Positions 15,932 to 23,904 of a DNA stretch of 64,000 nt are shown in pieces. The position numbers and the translations under genes are program-made. The notes under the pieces were generated by a model. The model was not told the DNA's origin, searched no databases, and saw only the letters and a list, made by a program, of their open reading frames with translations. The number at the start of each line of letters is the position of its first letter. Position 1 is the stretch's first letter. Source of the stretch: CAVYXK01 sp963708245 (GTDB lineage Bacteria > Pseudomonadota > Alphaproteobacteria > Acetobacterales > Acetobacteraceae); NCBI GenBank assembly GCA_963708245.1, contig OY970201.1, positions 7,998,001 to 8,062,000 of the forward strand, written 5' to 3'.

Positions 15932-18781
15932 ATGGCAGGCGTCGATATCCTGGCCTCGGCGTTCAGCGGCGCGAACGCCGCCTTTCTGGGCGAACTCTAC
16001 GCCCGGTGGGCGACCGACCCCGACACGGTCGATCCGAGCTTTGGCGAGCTCTTCTCCACCCTGAACGAAGAGTCCCGCGCCGTTCTGGAGGAAGCGACTG
16101 GCGCATCCTGGGCGCCCCGCCCCCTGGCTTTCGGCGATGGCGTGGGGGCGGCACCGGCTGCAGCCCCCAGCGCTGAGCAGATCCGTGCCGCCATCATCCC
16201 CTCGCTTCGCGCACTGATGCTGATCCGCAGCTACCGCGTGCGCGGCCATCTGGAGGCGCAGCTCGACCCGCTCGGCCTGCAGACCCCGAAGCCGCACGCC
16301 GAACTCGACCCCGCCACCTACGGCTTCGCCGCCGCCGACTGGGATCGCACGATCTTCATCGACAACGTGCTCGGCCGCGAGACCGCAACGCTACGCGAGA
16401 TCGTCTCGATCCTGCGCGAGACCTATTGCGGCCATGTCGCCGTCGAGTTCATGCATATTCAGGACCCGGAGCAGAAAGCCTGGATCCAGCGCAAGGTTGA
16501 AGGCGCGCCGTGGAAGCACCTGTTCGAAGCCGCCGCCAAGCGCACGATCCTCCGGCAGCTCACCGAAGCCGAGGGCTTCGAGGCGTTCTGCCAGCGCCGC
16601 TACGTCACTACCAAGCGGTTCGGTCTGGAAGGCGGCGAAGTCACCATTCCGGCGATGCACGCGATCATCGAGGTCGCCGCGGCGGCCGGCGTGAACGAGA
16701 TCGCCATCGGCATGCCGCATCGGGGCCGGCTCAACACGCTGGCCAATATCGTGCGCAAGCCGCTGACTGCACTGTTCAGCGAATTCGGGGGCGAGAGCTT
16801 CAAGCCGGACGACGTGCAGGGATCGGGTGACGTGAAGTACCATCTCGGCACCTCCACCGACGTGGAGATCGACGGCCACACCGTACATCTGTCGCTGCAG
16901 CCGAACCCGTCGCATCTGGAAGCAGTCGATCCGGTCGTGGTCGGCAAGGTGCGCGCCCGTCAGGACCAGGCGGGGGACACGCGGGATCGCCGCTCCGTGA
17001 TGGCGATCCTGATGCATGGCGACGCCGCGTTCGCCGGCCAGGGTCTGGTCTATGAGACGTTGGCGATGAGCCAGCTCATCGGCTACCGCACCGGCGGGAC
17101 GGTGCACGTTATCGTGAACAACCAGATCGGCTTCACCACCGTCCCCGCGCACGCCTATTCCGGCCTTTATTGCACCGACGTTGCCAAGTCGATCCAGGCG
17201 CCGATCCTGCACGTCAACGGCGATGACCCCGAGGCGGTGGTGTTCTGCGCTCGCATGGCCGCCGAGTTCCGCATGCGCTTCGGCTGCGACATCGTGCTCG
17301 ACATCGTCTGCTATCGCCGGCATGGCCACAACGAGACCGATGAGCCGGCGTTCACCCAGCCGATCATGTATCGCGCGATCGCTGCAAGGAAGACGATCCG
17401 CACCCTGTACGCCGAGCAGCTCGTGGCCGAAGGGGTGGTGTCGGCCGAAGAAGCGAAGGCAGAGTGGGACGAATTTGCCGCCAAGCTGGACGCCGCGAAC
17501 AAGGCGGCGCAGTCGTACAAGCCGAACAAGGCCGACTGGCTGGAAGGTCACTGGTCCGGCCTGTCGCACGAAGAAGGCGAGGTCGAACGCACCGAGGAAG
17601 CCACGGGCGTCGATACCGCCGTGCTGAAACAGATCGGCCAGGCGCTCGCGCATGTGCCGGACAAGTTCGACGTCAACCCGAAGATCGTCCGCCAGCTCGA
17701 GGCCAAGCGGCAGATGATCGACAGCGGCGAGGGGATCGACTGGGCAACTGGCGAGGCTCTTGCCTTCGGCTCGCTCCTGTTGGAAGGCCACCGGGTGCGG
17801 CTGTCCGGCGAAGACAGCCAGCGCGGCACATTCAGCCAGCGGCACGCGGTGCTGGTCGATCAGACCAACCAGAACGAATACGTGCCGCTGAACAACATCG
17901 CGCCGGACCAGGCCAGGCTGGAGATCTACAACTCGCTGCTGTCGGAAGCGGGTGTGCTCGGCTTCGAGTACGGCTACACGCTGGCCGACCCGCGCACGCT
18001 CGTGTTGTGGGAGGCGCAGTTCGGTGATTTCGCGAACGGCGCGCAGGTCATCATCGACCAGTTCGTGGCCAGCGGCGAAACCAAATGGCTGCGCATGTCG
18101 GGCCTGACCCTGCTGCTGCCGCACGGCTATGAAGGGCAGGGGCCGGAGCACTCCTCGGCGCGGATCGAGCGCTACCTGCAGCTTTGTGCCGAGCACAACA
18201 TGCAGGTCTGCAACCTGACCACACCGGCCAATTACTTCCACGCGTTGCGCCGCCAGCTTCGGCGCAACTTCCGCAAGCCGCTTGTGGTGTTCACGCCGAA
18301 ATCGCTGCTGCGCCACAAGCTGGCCGTCTCCCCCCTGCACGAGATGGCGACTTGCAGTGCCTTTCAGTTCGTGATCCCGGAGGTCGACCTGATCGCGCCA
18401 GCCGAGGACGTACGCCGCGTCGTGCTGTGCAGTGGCAAGGTCTATTACGACCTGCTGGCGGAACGGCGCGAGAAGGGGATCAACGACGTGGCATTACTAC
18501 GGCTCGAGCAGCTCTATCCGTTCCCGGAGAAGACGCTGGGGAAGCTGCTCACGCCGTATCGCAACGGCGAGCTGATCTGGTGCCAGGAAGAGCCGGAGAA
18601 CATGGGCGCCTGGAACTTCCTCGATCGGCGGATCGAGGCCGTGCTGCGGCGGTTGGACGGGATCGCGAAACGCCCGCATTATGCCGGCCGCGCGGCAGCC
18701 GCCAGCCCGGCCACCGGGCTGTCGCGCACCCATGCTACCGAGCAGGCGGCGCTGGTCGCCGATGCGCTCGGCTTGCGCTGA
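15932..18781 (+). CDS. sucA: 2-oxoglutarate dehydrogenase E1 component
   Basis: Thiamine-diphosphate-dependent decarboxylase (E1o) of the 2-oxoglutarate dehydrogenase complex, 949 residues, full length. The N-terminal segment (LASAFSGANAAFLGELYARW) matches the E2-interacting tail of E1o. The ThDP domain has IGMPHRGRLN near residue 264 and GDAAFAGQGLVYETL near 365. The C-terminal domain has the GYTLADPRTLVLWEAQFGDF segment near 680 and ends in EPENMGAWNFL. sucB follows after 17 bases. The 297 bases upstream (15635-15931) hold no gene and may contain the promoter. Confidence 0.98.
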   Translation: MAGVDILASAFSGANAAFLGELYARWATDPDTVDPSFGELFSTLNEESRAVLEEATGASWAPRPLAFGDGVGAAPAAAPSAEQIRAAIIPSLRALMLIRSYRVRGHLEAQLDPLGLQTPKPHAELDPATYGFAAADWDRTIFIDNVLGRETATLREIVSILRETYCGHVAVEFMHIQDPEQKAWIQRKVEGAPWKHLFEAAAKRTILRQLTEAEGFEAFCQRRYVTTKRFGLEGGEVTIPAMHAIIEVAAAAGVNEIAIGMPHRGRLNTLANIVRKPLTALFSEFGGESFKPDDVQGSGDVKYHLGTSTDVEIDGHTVHLSLQPNPSHLEAVDPVVVGKVRARQDQAGDTRDRRSVMAILMHGDAAFAGQGLVYETLAMSQLIGYRTGGTVHVIVNNQIGFTTVPAHAYSGLYCTDVAKSIQAPILHVNGDDPEAVVFCARMAAEFRMRFGCDIVLDIVCYRRHGHNETDEPAFTQPIMYRAIAARKTIRTLYAEQLVAEGVVSAEEAKAEWDEFAAKLDAANKAAQSYKPNKADWLEGHWSGLSHEEGEVERTEEATGVDTAVLKQIGQALAHVPDKFDVNPKIVRQLEAKRQMIDSGEGIDWATGEALAFGSLLLEGHRVRLSGEDSQRGTFSQRHAVLVDQTNQNEYVPLNNIAPDQARLEIYNSLLSEAGVLGFEYGYTLADPRTLVLWEAQFGDFANGAQVIIDQFVASGETKWLRMSGLTLLLPHGYEGQGPEHSSARIERYLQLCAEHNMQVCNLTTPANYFHALRRQLRRNFRKPLVVFTPKSLLRHKLAVSPLHEMATCSAFQFVIPEVDLIAPAEDVRRVVLCSGKVYYDLLAERREKGINDVALLRLEQLYPFPEKTLGKLLTPYRNGELIWCQEEPENMGAWNFLDRRIEAVLRRLDGIAKRPHYAGRAAAASPATGLSRTHATEQAALVADALGLR

Positions 18782-18798
18782 ACCAAAGGAGGAGCGTC

Positions 18799-20094
18799 GT
18801 GGCAACCGAAATCAAGGTCCCGGCGCTAGGGGAGAGCGTCACGTCCGCCACCGTCGCGCGCTGGCTCAAACAGGCCGGCGACCACGTCGCTGCTGACGAG
18901 CCTCTGGTTGAACTTGAAACCGATAAAGTTACTGTAGAAGTCAATGCGCCGGAGGCCGGCGTGCTGAGCGCCATCGCCGCCGAGCAGGGGAGCGAAGTGG
19001 AAGTCGGCGCGCTGCTCGGCACGCTCGAGGCGGGCGCCACGTCATCGGCCCCGACCCCCAAGCCGGCGCCGGCACCGCCGCCCGCCGCTCCGCCTCGTCC
19101 TCCGGAGGTGCCGGACTTGCGTGCCGCAGCCAACCCGCCGCCGGGTGTGAACCCGCCACCTCGCCCCACCGGCCCGGTCGCACGTCCCGCCACGCCGCCG
19201 GCCGATGTCGCGGCGCGTGCGCCGATGCCGTCGGCGGCGAAGATCATGGAGGAGCACCACCTCTCTGCGAACGATTTGGGTTCCGGTACCGGCAAGGACC
19301 AGCGCATCACCAAGGGGGACGTTCTGGCTTTCTTGAACCGCCCGGCGCCGAGCCCGCCGCCAACCGCCGCGAAGCCTCCACGTCAAGCGGATGTGCGCGA
19401 GCAGCGCGTGCGCATGACGCGGCTGCGCCGCACCATCGCCGCGCGACTAAAGGAGGCGCAGAACACTGCGGCCATGCTGACCACCTTCAACGAGGTGGAC
19501 ATGTCGGCGGTGATGGCGTTGCGATCCGAATACCGGGACGCGTTTGAGAAGAAGCACGCTGGCGTTCGGCTGGGGTTCATGAGCTTCTTCGTCAAGGCCT
19601 GCGTGGTGGCGTTGAAGGAGTTCCCGGCTGTCAACGCCGAAATCGACGGCGAAGACTTTGTGTACCGGAACTTCGTGCACATGGGCATCGCGGTGGGCGG
19701 TCCGGCGGGGCTTGTCGTGCCGGTGATCCGCGATGTCGATCGCCTGGGGTTCGCCGAGATCGAGCAGGCGATCGCCGATTTCGGCCGCCGTGCGCGTGAT
19801 GGCGCGCTCAAGCTCGATGAGCTTGCCGGGGGAACTTTCAGCATCACGAACGGCGGCGTGTACGGCTCGTTGATGTCCACGCCGATCCTCAATCCGCCGC
19901 AATCAGGCATCCTGGGGATGCATAAGATCCAGGAACGGCCGGTAGCGATCGGCGGCAAGGTCGAGATCCGGCCGATGATGTATCTGGCACTCACGTACGA
20001 TCACCGAGTTGTCGATGGACGTGAAGCGGTGTCGTTCCTGGTGCGGGTTAAAGAGGGTGTGGAGGACCCCCGTCGGTTGTTGCTGGATGTATAA
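18799..20094 (+). CDS. sucB: dihydrolipoyllysine succinyltransferase, 2-oxoglutarate dehydrogenase E2
   Basis: Core acyltransferase of the 2-oxoglutarate dehydrogenase complex. The GTG at 18799 is chosen because AAGGAGGAG precedes it and because the lipoyl domain begins immediately (VATEIKVPALGES). The single lipoyl domain has the attachment Lys43 in ELETDKVTV. A long Ala-Pro-rich linker (about 80-130) leads to the peripheral-subunit-binding domain (AAKIMEEHHLSANDL), and the catalytic domain ends with the active site YDHRVVDGREAV. At 431 residues it is normal length. It lies between sucA and a VOC gene in one operon. Confidence 0.98.
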   Translation: MATEIKVPALGESVTSATVARWLKQAGDHVAADEPLVELETDKVTVEVNAPEAGVLSAIAAEQGSEVEVGALLGTLEAGATSSAPTPKPAPAPPPAAPPRPPEVPDLRAAANPPPGVNPPPRPTGPVARPATPPADVAARAPMPSAAKIMEEHHLSANDLGSGTGKDQRITKGDVLAFLNRPAPSPPPTAAKPPRQADVREQRVRMTRLRRTIAARLKEAQNTAAMLTTFNEVDMSAVMALRSEYRDAFEKKHAGVRLGFMSFFVKACVVALKEFPAVNAEIDGEDFVYRNFVHMGIAVGGPAGLVVPVIRDVDRLGFAEIEQAIADFGRRARDGALKLDELAGGTFSITNGGVYGSLMSTPILNPPQSGILGMHKIQERPVAIGGKVEIRPMMYLALTYDHRVVDGREAVSFLVRVKEGVEDPRRLLLDV

Positions 20095-20107
20095 GGAAGC
20101 GTTGCCA

Positions 20108-20488
20108 ATGATCCTCGATCATATCGGCCTTGTGGTCCGCGACTTCGCCAAGAGTAGGGCGTTCTACCTTGCTGCCCTTGCTCCGCTCGGCATTCGCATC
20201 GTGAAGGAGGGCGACGGCTTCGCCGGGTTCAACCGGGAAGGGAAGGGTGGCTTCTGGATTGCCAGCGGCGGCGAGCCCTCGGCGCCGATCCATGTCGCCT
20301 TCGCGGCGAAGGATCGCGGGGAGGTACGTGCGTTCTATTCCTCTGCGCTTGCTGCCGGCGGACGTGATAACGGCGCGCCGGGCCCGCGGCCGCAGTATCA
20401 CGCCGACTATTTCGGCGGCTTCGTTCTCGACCCGGACGGCCACAATATCGAGGCCGTCTGCCATTCCCCGGAGGCTTCGGGCGGCTAA
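20108..20488 (+). CDS. VOC-family (glyoxalase/bleomycin-resistance fold) protein
   Basis: A 126-residue single VOC-domain protein. MILDHIGLVVRDFAKSRAFY forms the first beta-alpha unit with a metal-ligand His at position 5, and the end of the domain (FGGFVLDPDGHNIEAVCH) supplies the Asp-Pro-Asp-Gly-His-Asn-Ile-Glu motif with the Glu ligand. The substrate is unknown. The ATG at 20108 is 13 bases after the sucB stop, so it is translated within the 2-oxoglutarate dehydrogenase operon; a role in handling reactive aldehydes or 2-oxo acids would be speculation. Confidence 0.88.
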   Translation: MILDHIGLVVRDFAKSRAFYLAALAPLGIRIVKEGDGFAGFNREGKGGFWIASGGEPSAPIHVAFAAKDRGEVRAFYSSALAAGGRDNGAPGPRPQYHADYFGGFVLDPDGHNIEAVCHSPEASGG

Positions 20489-20546
20489 CCGAATTGTGAC
20501 GACTTTGCTGGCAGGCTAGCCTCGGGATCGAGCTTGAGAGCACCCA

Positions 20547-21026
20547 ATGGACCAATCGGCACAGGACCCGGCGCTTGAGGCCCGCGTCGGGCGGCTGGAG
20601 CAGGACGTGCACGAGGTGAAGTCCTCGCTCGGCCGCCTGGAGCCGCTGATCGTCAGCATTCACGCGCAGATGCCATATCTGGCCACGAAGGCGGAGGTGG
20701 AGCGGCTACGCAGCGACCTAGGGGCGAAGATCGAGGGTCTCCGAGCCGACTTGGAGACGAAGATGGAGGCTCTCCGAGCCGACCTCGAGACGAAGATGGC
20801 CGCTCTCCGAGCCGATCTTGAAACAAAGATGGCCGCTCTCCGGGCCGACTTGCAAACGACGATGGAGGGCCTACGCGGAGAGGTCCGGGCTGGGCTTGCG
20901 GGAAAGCCGGGCTTCCTCGGCATGTGGACCATGGGCGCCACGCTCTTCGCCCTTGTCGTAGCCGGCATCACCGCCGGCGCCGCCTATCTCCCGATTATCG
21001 CGCGCGCCTTCCACACCGGACCATGA
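20547..21026 (+). CDS. coiled-coil protein with C-terminal membrane anchor, overlaps lpd
   Basis: A 159-residue protein of unknown family. A leading amphipathic region (ARVGRLEQDVHEVKSSLGRL) is followed by four consecutive 11-residue units of the form LRADLETKMxA (residues about 65-108), a hendecad repeat that predicts a long parallel coiled coil. A hydrophobic segment near the C-terminus (MGATLFALVVAGITAGAAYL) would anchor it in a membrane. The overall plan resembles DUF1640/CCDC90-like tail-anchored coiled-coil proteins. Its stop overlaps the lpd start as ATGA, so lpd translation is probably coupled to it. The role is unknown. Confidence 0.8.
   Translation: MDQSAQDPALEARVGRLEQDVHEVKSSLGRLEPLIVSIHAQMPYLATKAEVERLRSDLGAKIEGLRADLETKMEALRADLETKMAALRADLETKMAALRADLQTTMEGLRGEVRAGLAGKPGFLGMWTMGATLFALVVAGITAGAAYLPIIARAFHTGP
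20739..20870 (+). repeat. four tandem 33-bp units encoding an 11-residue coiled-coil repeat
   Basis: Units start at 20739, 20772, 20805 and 20838, each opening with CTCCGAGCCGA or a close variant. The unit length of 33 bp keeps the frame, so copy-number change would lengthen or shorten the coiled coil by 11 residues without breaking the gene. The copies differ mainly at third positions, which suggests they are not brand-new duplications. Confidence 0.85.
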
Positions 21027-22414
21027 GCGACGGTTTCGACCTGATCGTCATCGGCGCGGGCCCCGGCGGCTATGTGTGCGCGCTGCGGGCCGCGCAGCTC
21101 GGCATGAAGGTGGCGTGCGCGGAGAAGCGGGCCACGTTGGGCGGCACCTGTCTCAATATCGGCTGCATCCCGTCCAAGGCGCTGCTGCAATCTTCGGAGA
21201 ACTATACCGCCGTCACTCACGACTTCGCGGCGCACGGGATCGAAGCAGGATCAGTGAAGCTCGACCTCACGCGCATGATGGCGCGCAAGAACGAGGTCGT
21301 CACCGCCAATGTCAAAGGCGTCGAGTTCCTGTTTCGCAAGAACAAGATCACCTGGCTGAAAGGCGAGGGACGCATCGTCGCGCCCGGACGCGTGCAGGTG
21401 AACGACGAGACGCACGAGACCAAGCACATCGTCGTCGCCACCGGCAGCGAGAGCATGCCGCTTCCCGGTGTCGATGTAGACGAGCGACAGATTGTCACCT
21501 CCACCGGCGGGCTGGAGCTGGATGCGGTGCCGAAGCGGCTAGCGGTGATCGGGGCCGGCTATATCGGGCTGGAACTCGGCAGCGTCTGGCGTCGACTTGG
21601 CGCCGAGGTCACGGTGATCGAGTTCCTCGACCGCATCGTGCCGGGCATGGACGCCGAGGTAGCGAAATCGTTCGAGCGAATTCTGACAAGACAAGGGCTG
21701 AAATTCCGCCTGGGCATGAAAGTTACCGGGGCACGACAGGGCAATGATGGCGTCACGCTTTCGGTCGAGCCGCGCGATGGCGGAGCGGCGGAGGAAGTGA
21801 AAGCCGACGTGGTGTTGGTTGCCGTTGGTCGGCGCGCCTTTACCGAGAGGCTCGGCCTTGACGCGATCGGCGTAGCGCGCGACGAGCGCGGCCGGGTGAA
21901 GACCGATGCGCACTACGCGACCAATATCCCCGGCATCTATGCGATCGGCGACGTTATCGCCGGCCCGATGCTCGCGCATAAGGCGGAGGATGAAGGTGTG
22001 GCGATCGCCGAATGCCTTGCCGGCCAGGCGGGCCATGTGAACTATCAGGTGATCCCTGGCGTCGTTTACACATGGCCAGAAGTCGCTGCGGTCGGTCAGA
22101 CCGAGGACGAGCTGAAGGCCGCCGGCATCGCTTATAACGTAGGCAAGTTTCCGTTCACGGCGAATGGGCGTGCGCGCGCGATGGGCGATATGGACGGATT
22201 CGTCAAGATCATTGCCGATAAGACCACCGATCGTATCCTGGGCGCCCACATCATCGGGCCGGAGGCCGGTACGATGATCGCGGAGCTCGTCACAGCAATG
22301 GAGTTCGGGGCTTCAGCGGAGGACGTGGCGCGCATCTCCCACGCGCATCCCACGCTGAACGAGGCGATCAAGGAGGCAGCCCTGGCCGCCGACGGACGGG
22401 CGCTGCATATCTGA
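21023..22414 (+). CDS. lpdA: dihydrolipoyl dehydrogenase (E3)
   Basis: FAD-dependent enzyme that reoxidises dihydrolipoamide in 2-oxo-acid dehydrogenase complexes. The start at 21023 (MSDGFDLIVIGAGPGG) gives 463 residues, the usual length; the frame is open further upstream only inside the preceding gene. Visible features are the FAD motif GAGPGG, the redox pair Cys43/Cys48 in GGTCLNIGCIP, the NAD motif VIGAGYIGLELGS near residue 176, and the C-terminal active-site HAHPTLNEAI. It overlaps the coiled-coil gene by four bases and sits in the suc operon, so this E3 most likely serves the 2-oxoglutarate complex. Confidence 0.97.
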   Translation: MSDGFDLIVIGAGPGGYVCALRAAQLGMKVACAEKRATLGGTCLNIGCIPSKALLQSSENYTAVTHDFAAHGIEAGSVKLDLTRMMARKNEVVTANVKGVEFLFRKNKITWLKGEGRIVAPGRVQVNDETHETKHIVVATGSESMPLPGVDVDERQIVTSTGGLELDAVPKRLAVIGAGYIGLELGSVWRRLGAEVTVIEFLDRIVPGMDAEVAKSFERILTRQGLKFRLGMKVTGARQGNDGVTLSVEPRDGGAAEEVKADVVLVAVGRRAFTERLGLDAIGVARDERGRVKTDAHYATNIPGIYAIGDVIAGPMLAHKAEDEGVAIAECLAGQAGHVNYQVIPGVVYTWPEVAAVGQTEDELKAAGIAYNVGKFPFTANGRARAMGDMDGFVKIIADKTTDRILGAHIIGPEAGTMIAELVTAMEFGASAEDVARISHAHPTLNEAIKEAALAADGRALHI

Positions 22415-22418
22415 ACCA

Positions 22419-23408
22419 ATGAACCCCATTGCATTGACCATGGGCGATCCCGCCGGCATCGGCGGCGAGCTGAGCTTGCGAGCGTGGCTCGCGCTGCATC
22501 GTCGCGGACCGGGCTTCGTGGCGCTCGACGATCCCGAGCGCCTGGCGGCACTCGCCGCCCACCTTCGGCTTGAAATCCCGGTGCGGGCGGTGCAGCAGCC
22601 GCAGCAGGCAGCTTCGGTCTTTCCCGATGCGCTCCCAGTGTTGCCGGTCCGGCTCGTCAATGCACCGCGTCCCGGCACGCCCGATGCCGCCAATGCGCCC
22701 GCCGTGATTGGTTCGATTGAGCACGCCACCCGCCTCGCTGTGCAGGACGACGTAGCCGCTGTCGTTACCAACCCGATCAATAAAGCAGCACTTTATCACG
22801 CAGGCTTCGCTTATCCCGGCCATACCGAATTCCTCGCCGCGCTCACCGGCGCCACCGGCCGGCAGGTGATGATGCTGGCAAGCCCGGAGCTGCGCGTCGT
22901 CCCGGTTACGGTGCACGCCAGCCTGCGCAATTCGCTTGCGATGCTGAGCACCGAGCTGATCCTGTCCACCGCCCGCACGACCGCCACTGCACTGCGGCGC
23001 GATTTCGGCATTGCGCATCCCCGGCTCGCCATGGCGGGGCTCAATCCGCACGCCGGCGAGCAGGGCGCGCTCGGCGACGAAGAGACCACAATCATCGCTC
23101 CGGCAATCGCCGCCTTGCGTGCCGAAGGGGAGGACGTGTCCGGCCCCTGGCCGCCCGATACCATGTTCACCGCCACGGCCCGCCGACGCTACGACGCGGC
23201 GATCTGCATGTACCATGACCAGGGGCTAATCCCGTTGAAAACGCTGGACATGGATCACGGAGTCAACGTCACGCTCGGCCTGCCGATCGTACGCACCTCG
23301 CCCGATCACGGCACCGCCTTCGATATCGCCGGTACCGGGCGCGCCGATCCGTCGAGCCTCATCGCCGCCCTGCAGATGGCGGCCGAGATCGCCGCGCGTC
23401 GGGGATGA
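22419..23408 (+). CDS. pdxA: 4-hydroxythreonine-4-phosphate dehydrogenase
   Basis: NAD-dependent enzyme of the DXP-dependent pyridoxal-phosphate pathway that oxidises 4-phosphohydroxy-L-threonine. The 329 residues match the family. The N-terminal TMGDPAGIGGEL and the three metal-binding histidines in YPGHTEFL, GLNPHAGEQG and CMYHDQGLIPLKT are all present, as is the TSPDHGTAFDIAG loop near the end. It starts four bases after lpdA and overlaps the yraN start by four bases, so it is at the tail of the suc-lpd operon. Confidence 0.95.
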   Translation: MNPIALTMGDPAGIGGELSLRAWLALHRRGPGFVALDDPERLAALAAHLRLEIPVRAVQQPQQAASVFPDALPVLPVRLVNAPRPGTPDAANAPAVIGSIEHATRLAVQDDVAAVVTNPINKAALYHAGFAYPGHTEFLAALTGATGRQVMMLASPELRVVPVTVHASLRNSLAMLSTELILSTARTTATALRRDFGIAHPRLAMAGLNPHAGEQGALGDEETTIIAPAIAALRAEGEDVSGPWPPDTMFTATARRRYDAAICMYHDQGLIPLKTLDMDHGVNVTLGLPIVRTSPDHGTAFDIAGTGRADPSSLIAALQMAAEIAARRG

Positions 23409-23782
23409 GCGGCACGCCGCGCGAACGCCGCGGACGCCGTGCGCACGCGCTGGGGGTATCAGCCGAGGCCGCGGCCGCCGCGGCACTCGAGCGCGACGGA
23501 TGGAGCGTGCGGGCTTGCCGACTGCGCACCGAGGCCGGCGAGGTCGACCTGATCGCCGAGCAGGACGGGCTGCTCGCTATCATCGAAGTGAAGGCACGGC
23601 CCACTCTGGCTGGAGCGGCCCTCGCGCTGACCGAGCGGCAGCGCCGCAAGCTGCTGGCGGCAGCAGAGATCGTGCTGGCGGGACATCCCGAATGGGGTGC
23701 GAAAGGCGTGCGCTTCGACATATTATTAGTCGATGCGGCGGGTGCAGTCCGGCGCATCGCTGATGCATTTCGCGTCGAGTAA
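23405..23782 (+). CDS. yraN: YraN/UPF0102-family nuclease-fold protein
   Basis: A 125-residue protein of the UPF0102 family, which has a restriction-endonuclease-like fold related to Holliday-junction resolvases. RGRRAHALGVSAE is the family's opening (normally ..G..AE..A), followed by the core acidic pattern Glu-Val-Asp in EAGEVDLIAEQDG and Glu-x-Lys in AIIEVKAR, and the closing RFDILLVD. The biochemical role is not settled. The start ATG overlaps the pdxA stop (ATGA), indicating co-translation. Confidence 0.9.
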   Translation: MSGTPRERRGRRAHALGVSAEAAAAAALERDGWSVRACRLRTEAGEVDLIAEQDGLLAIIEVKARPTLAGAALALTERQRRKLLAAAEIVLAGHPEWGAKGVRFDILLVDAAGAVRRIADAFRVE

Positions 23783-23904
23783 CAGGCGCGGCGGTGCGAA
23801 CGGGCGCGCGCCCCCGGGGCAAATTCGCAAAGCTGTGATTGCGCGATCCGGCCCGGCCTCGTAGCTTCCCCCCACTTAACCGGCAAGCGGCGCGGCGGAA
23901 CCAG

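Noticed and set aside
16391..18340. 649-codon open frame antisense to sucA
   Set aside because: Shadow of a highly conserved high-GC gene; it has no start context and no family motif, only the complement of sucA codons.
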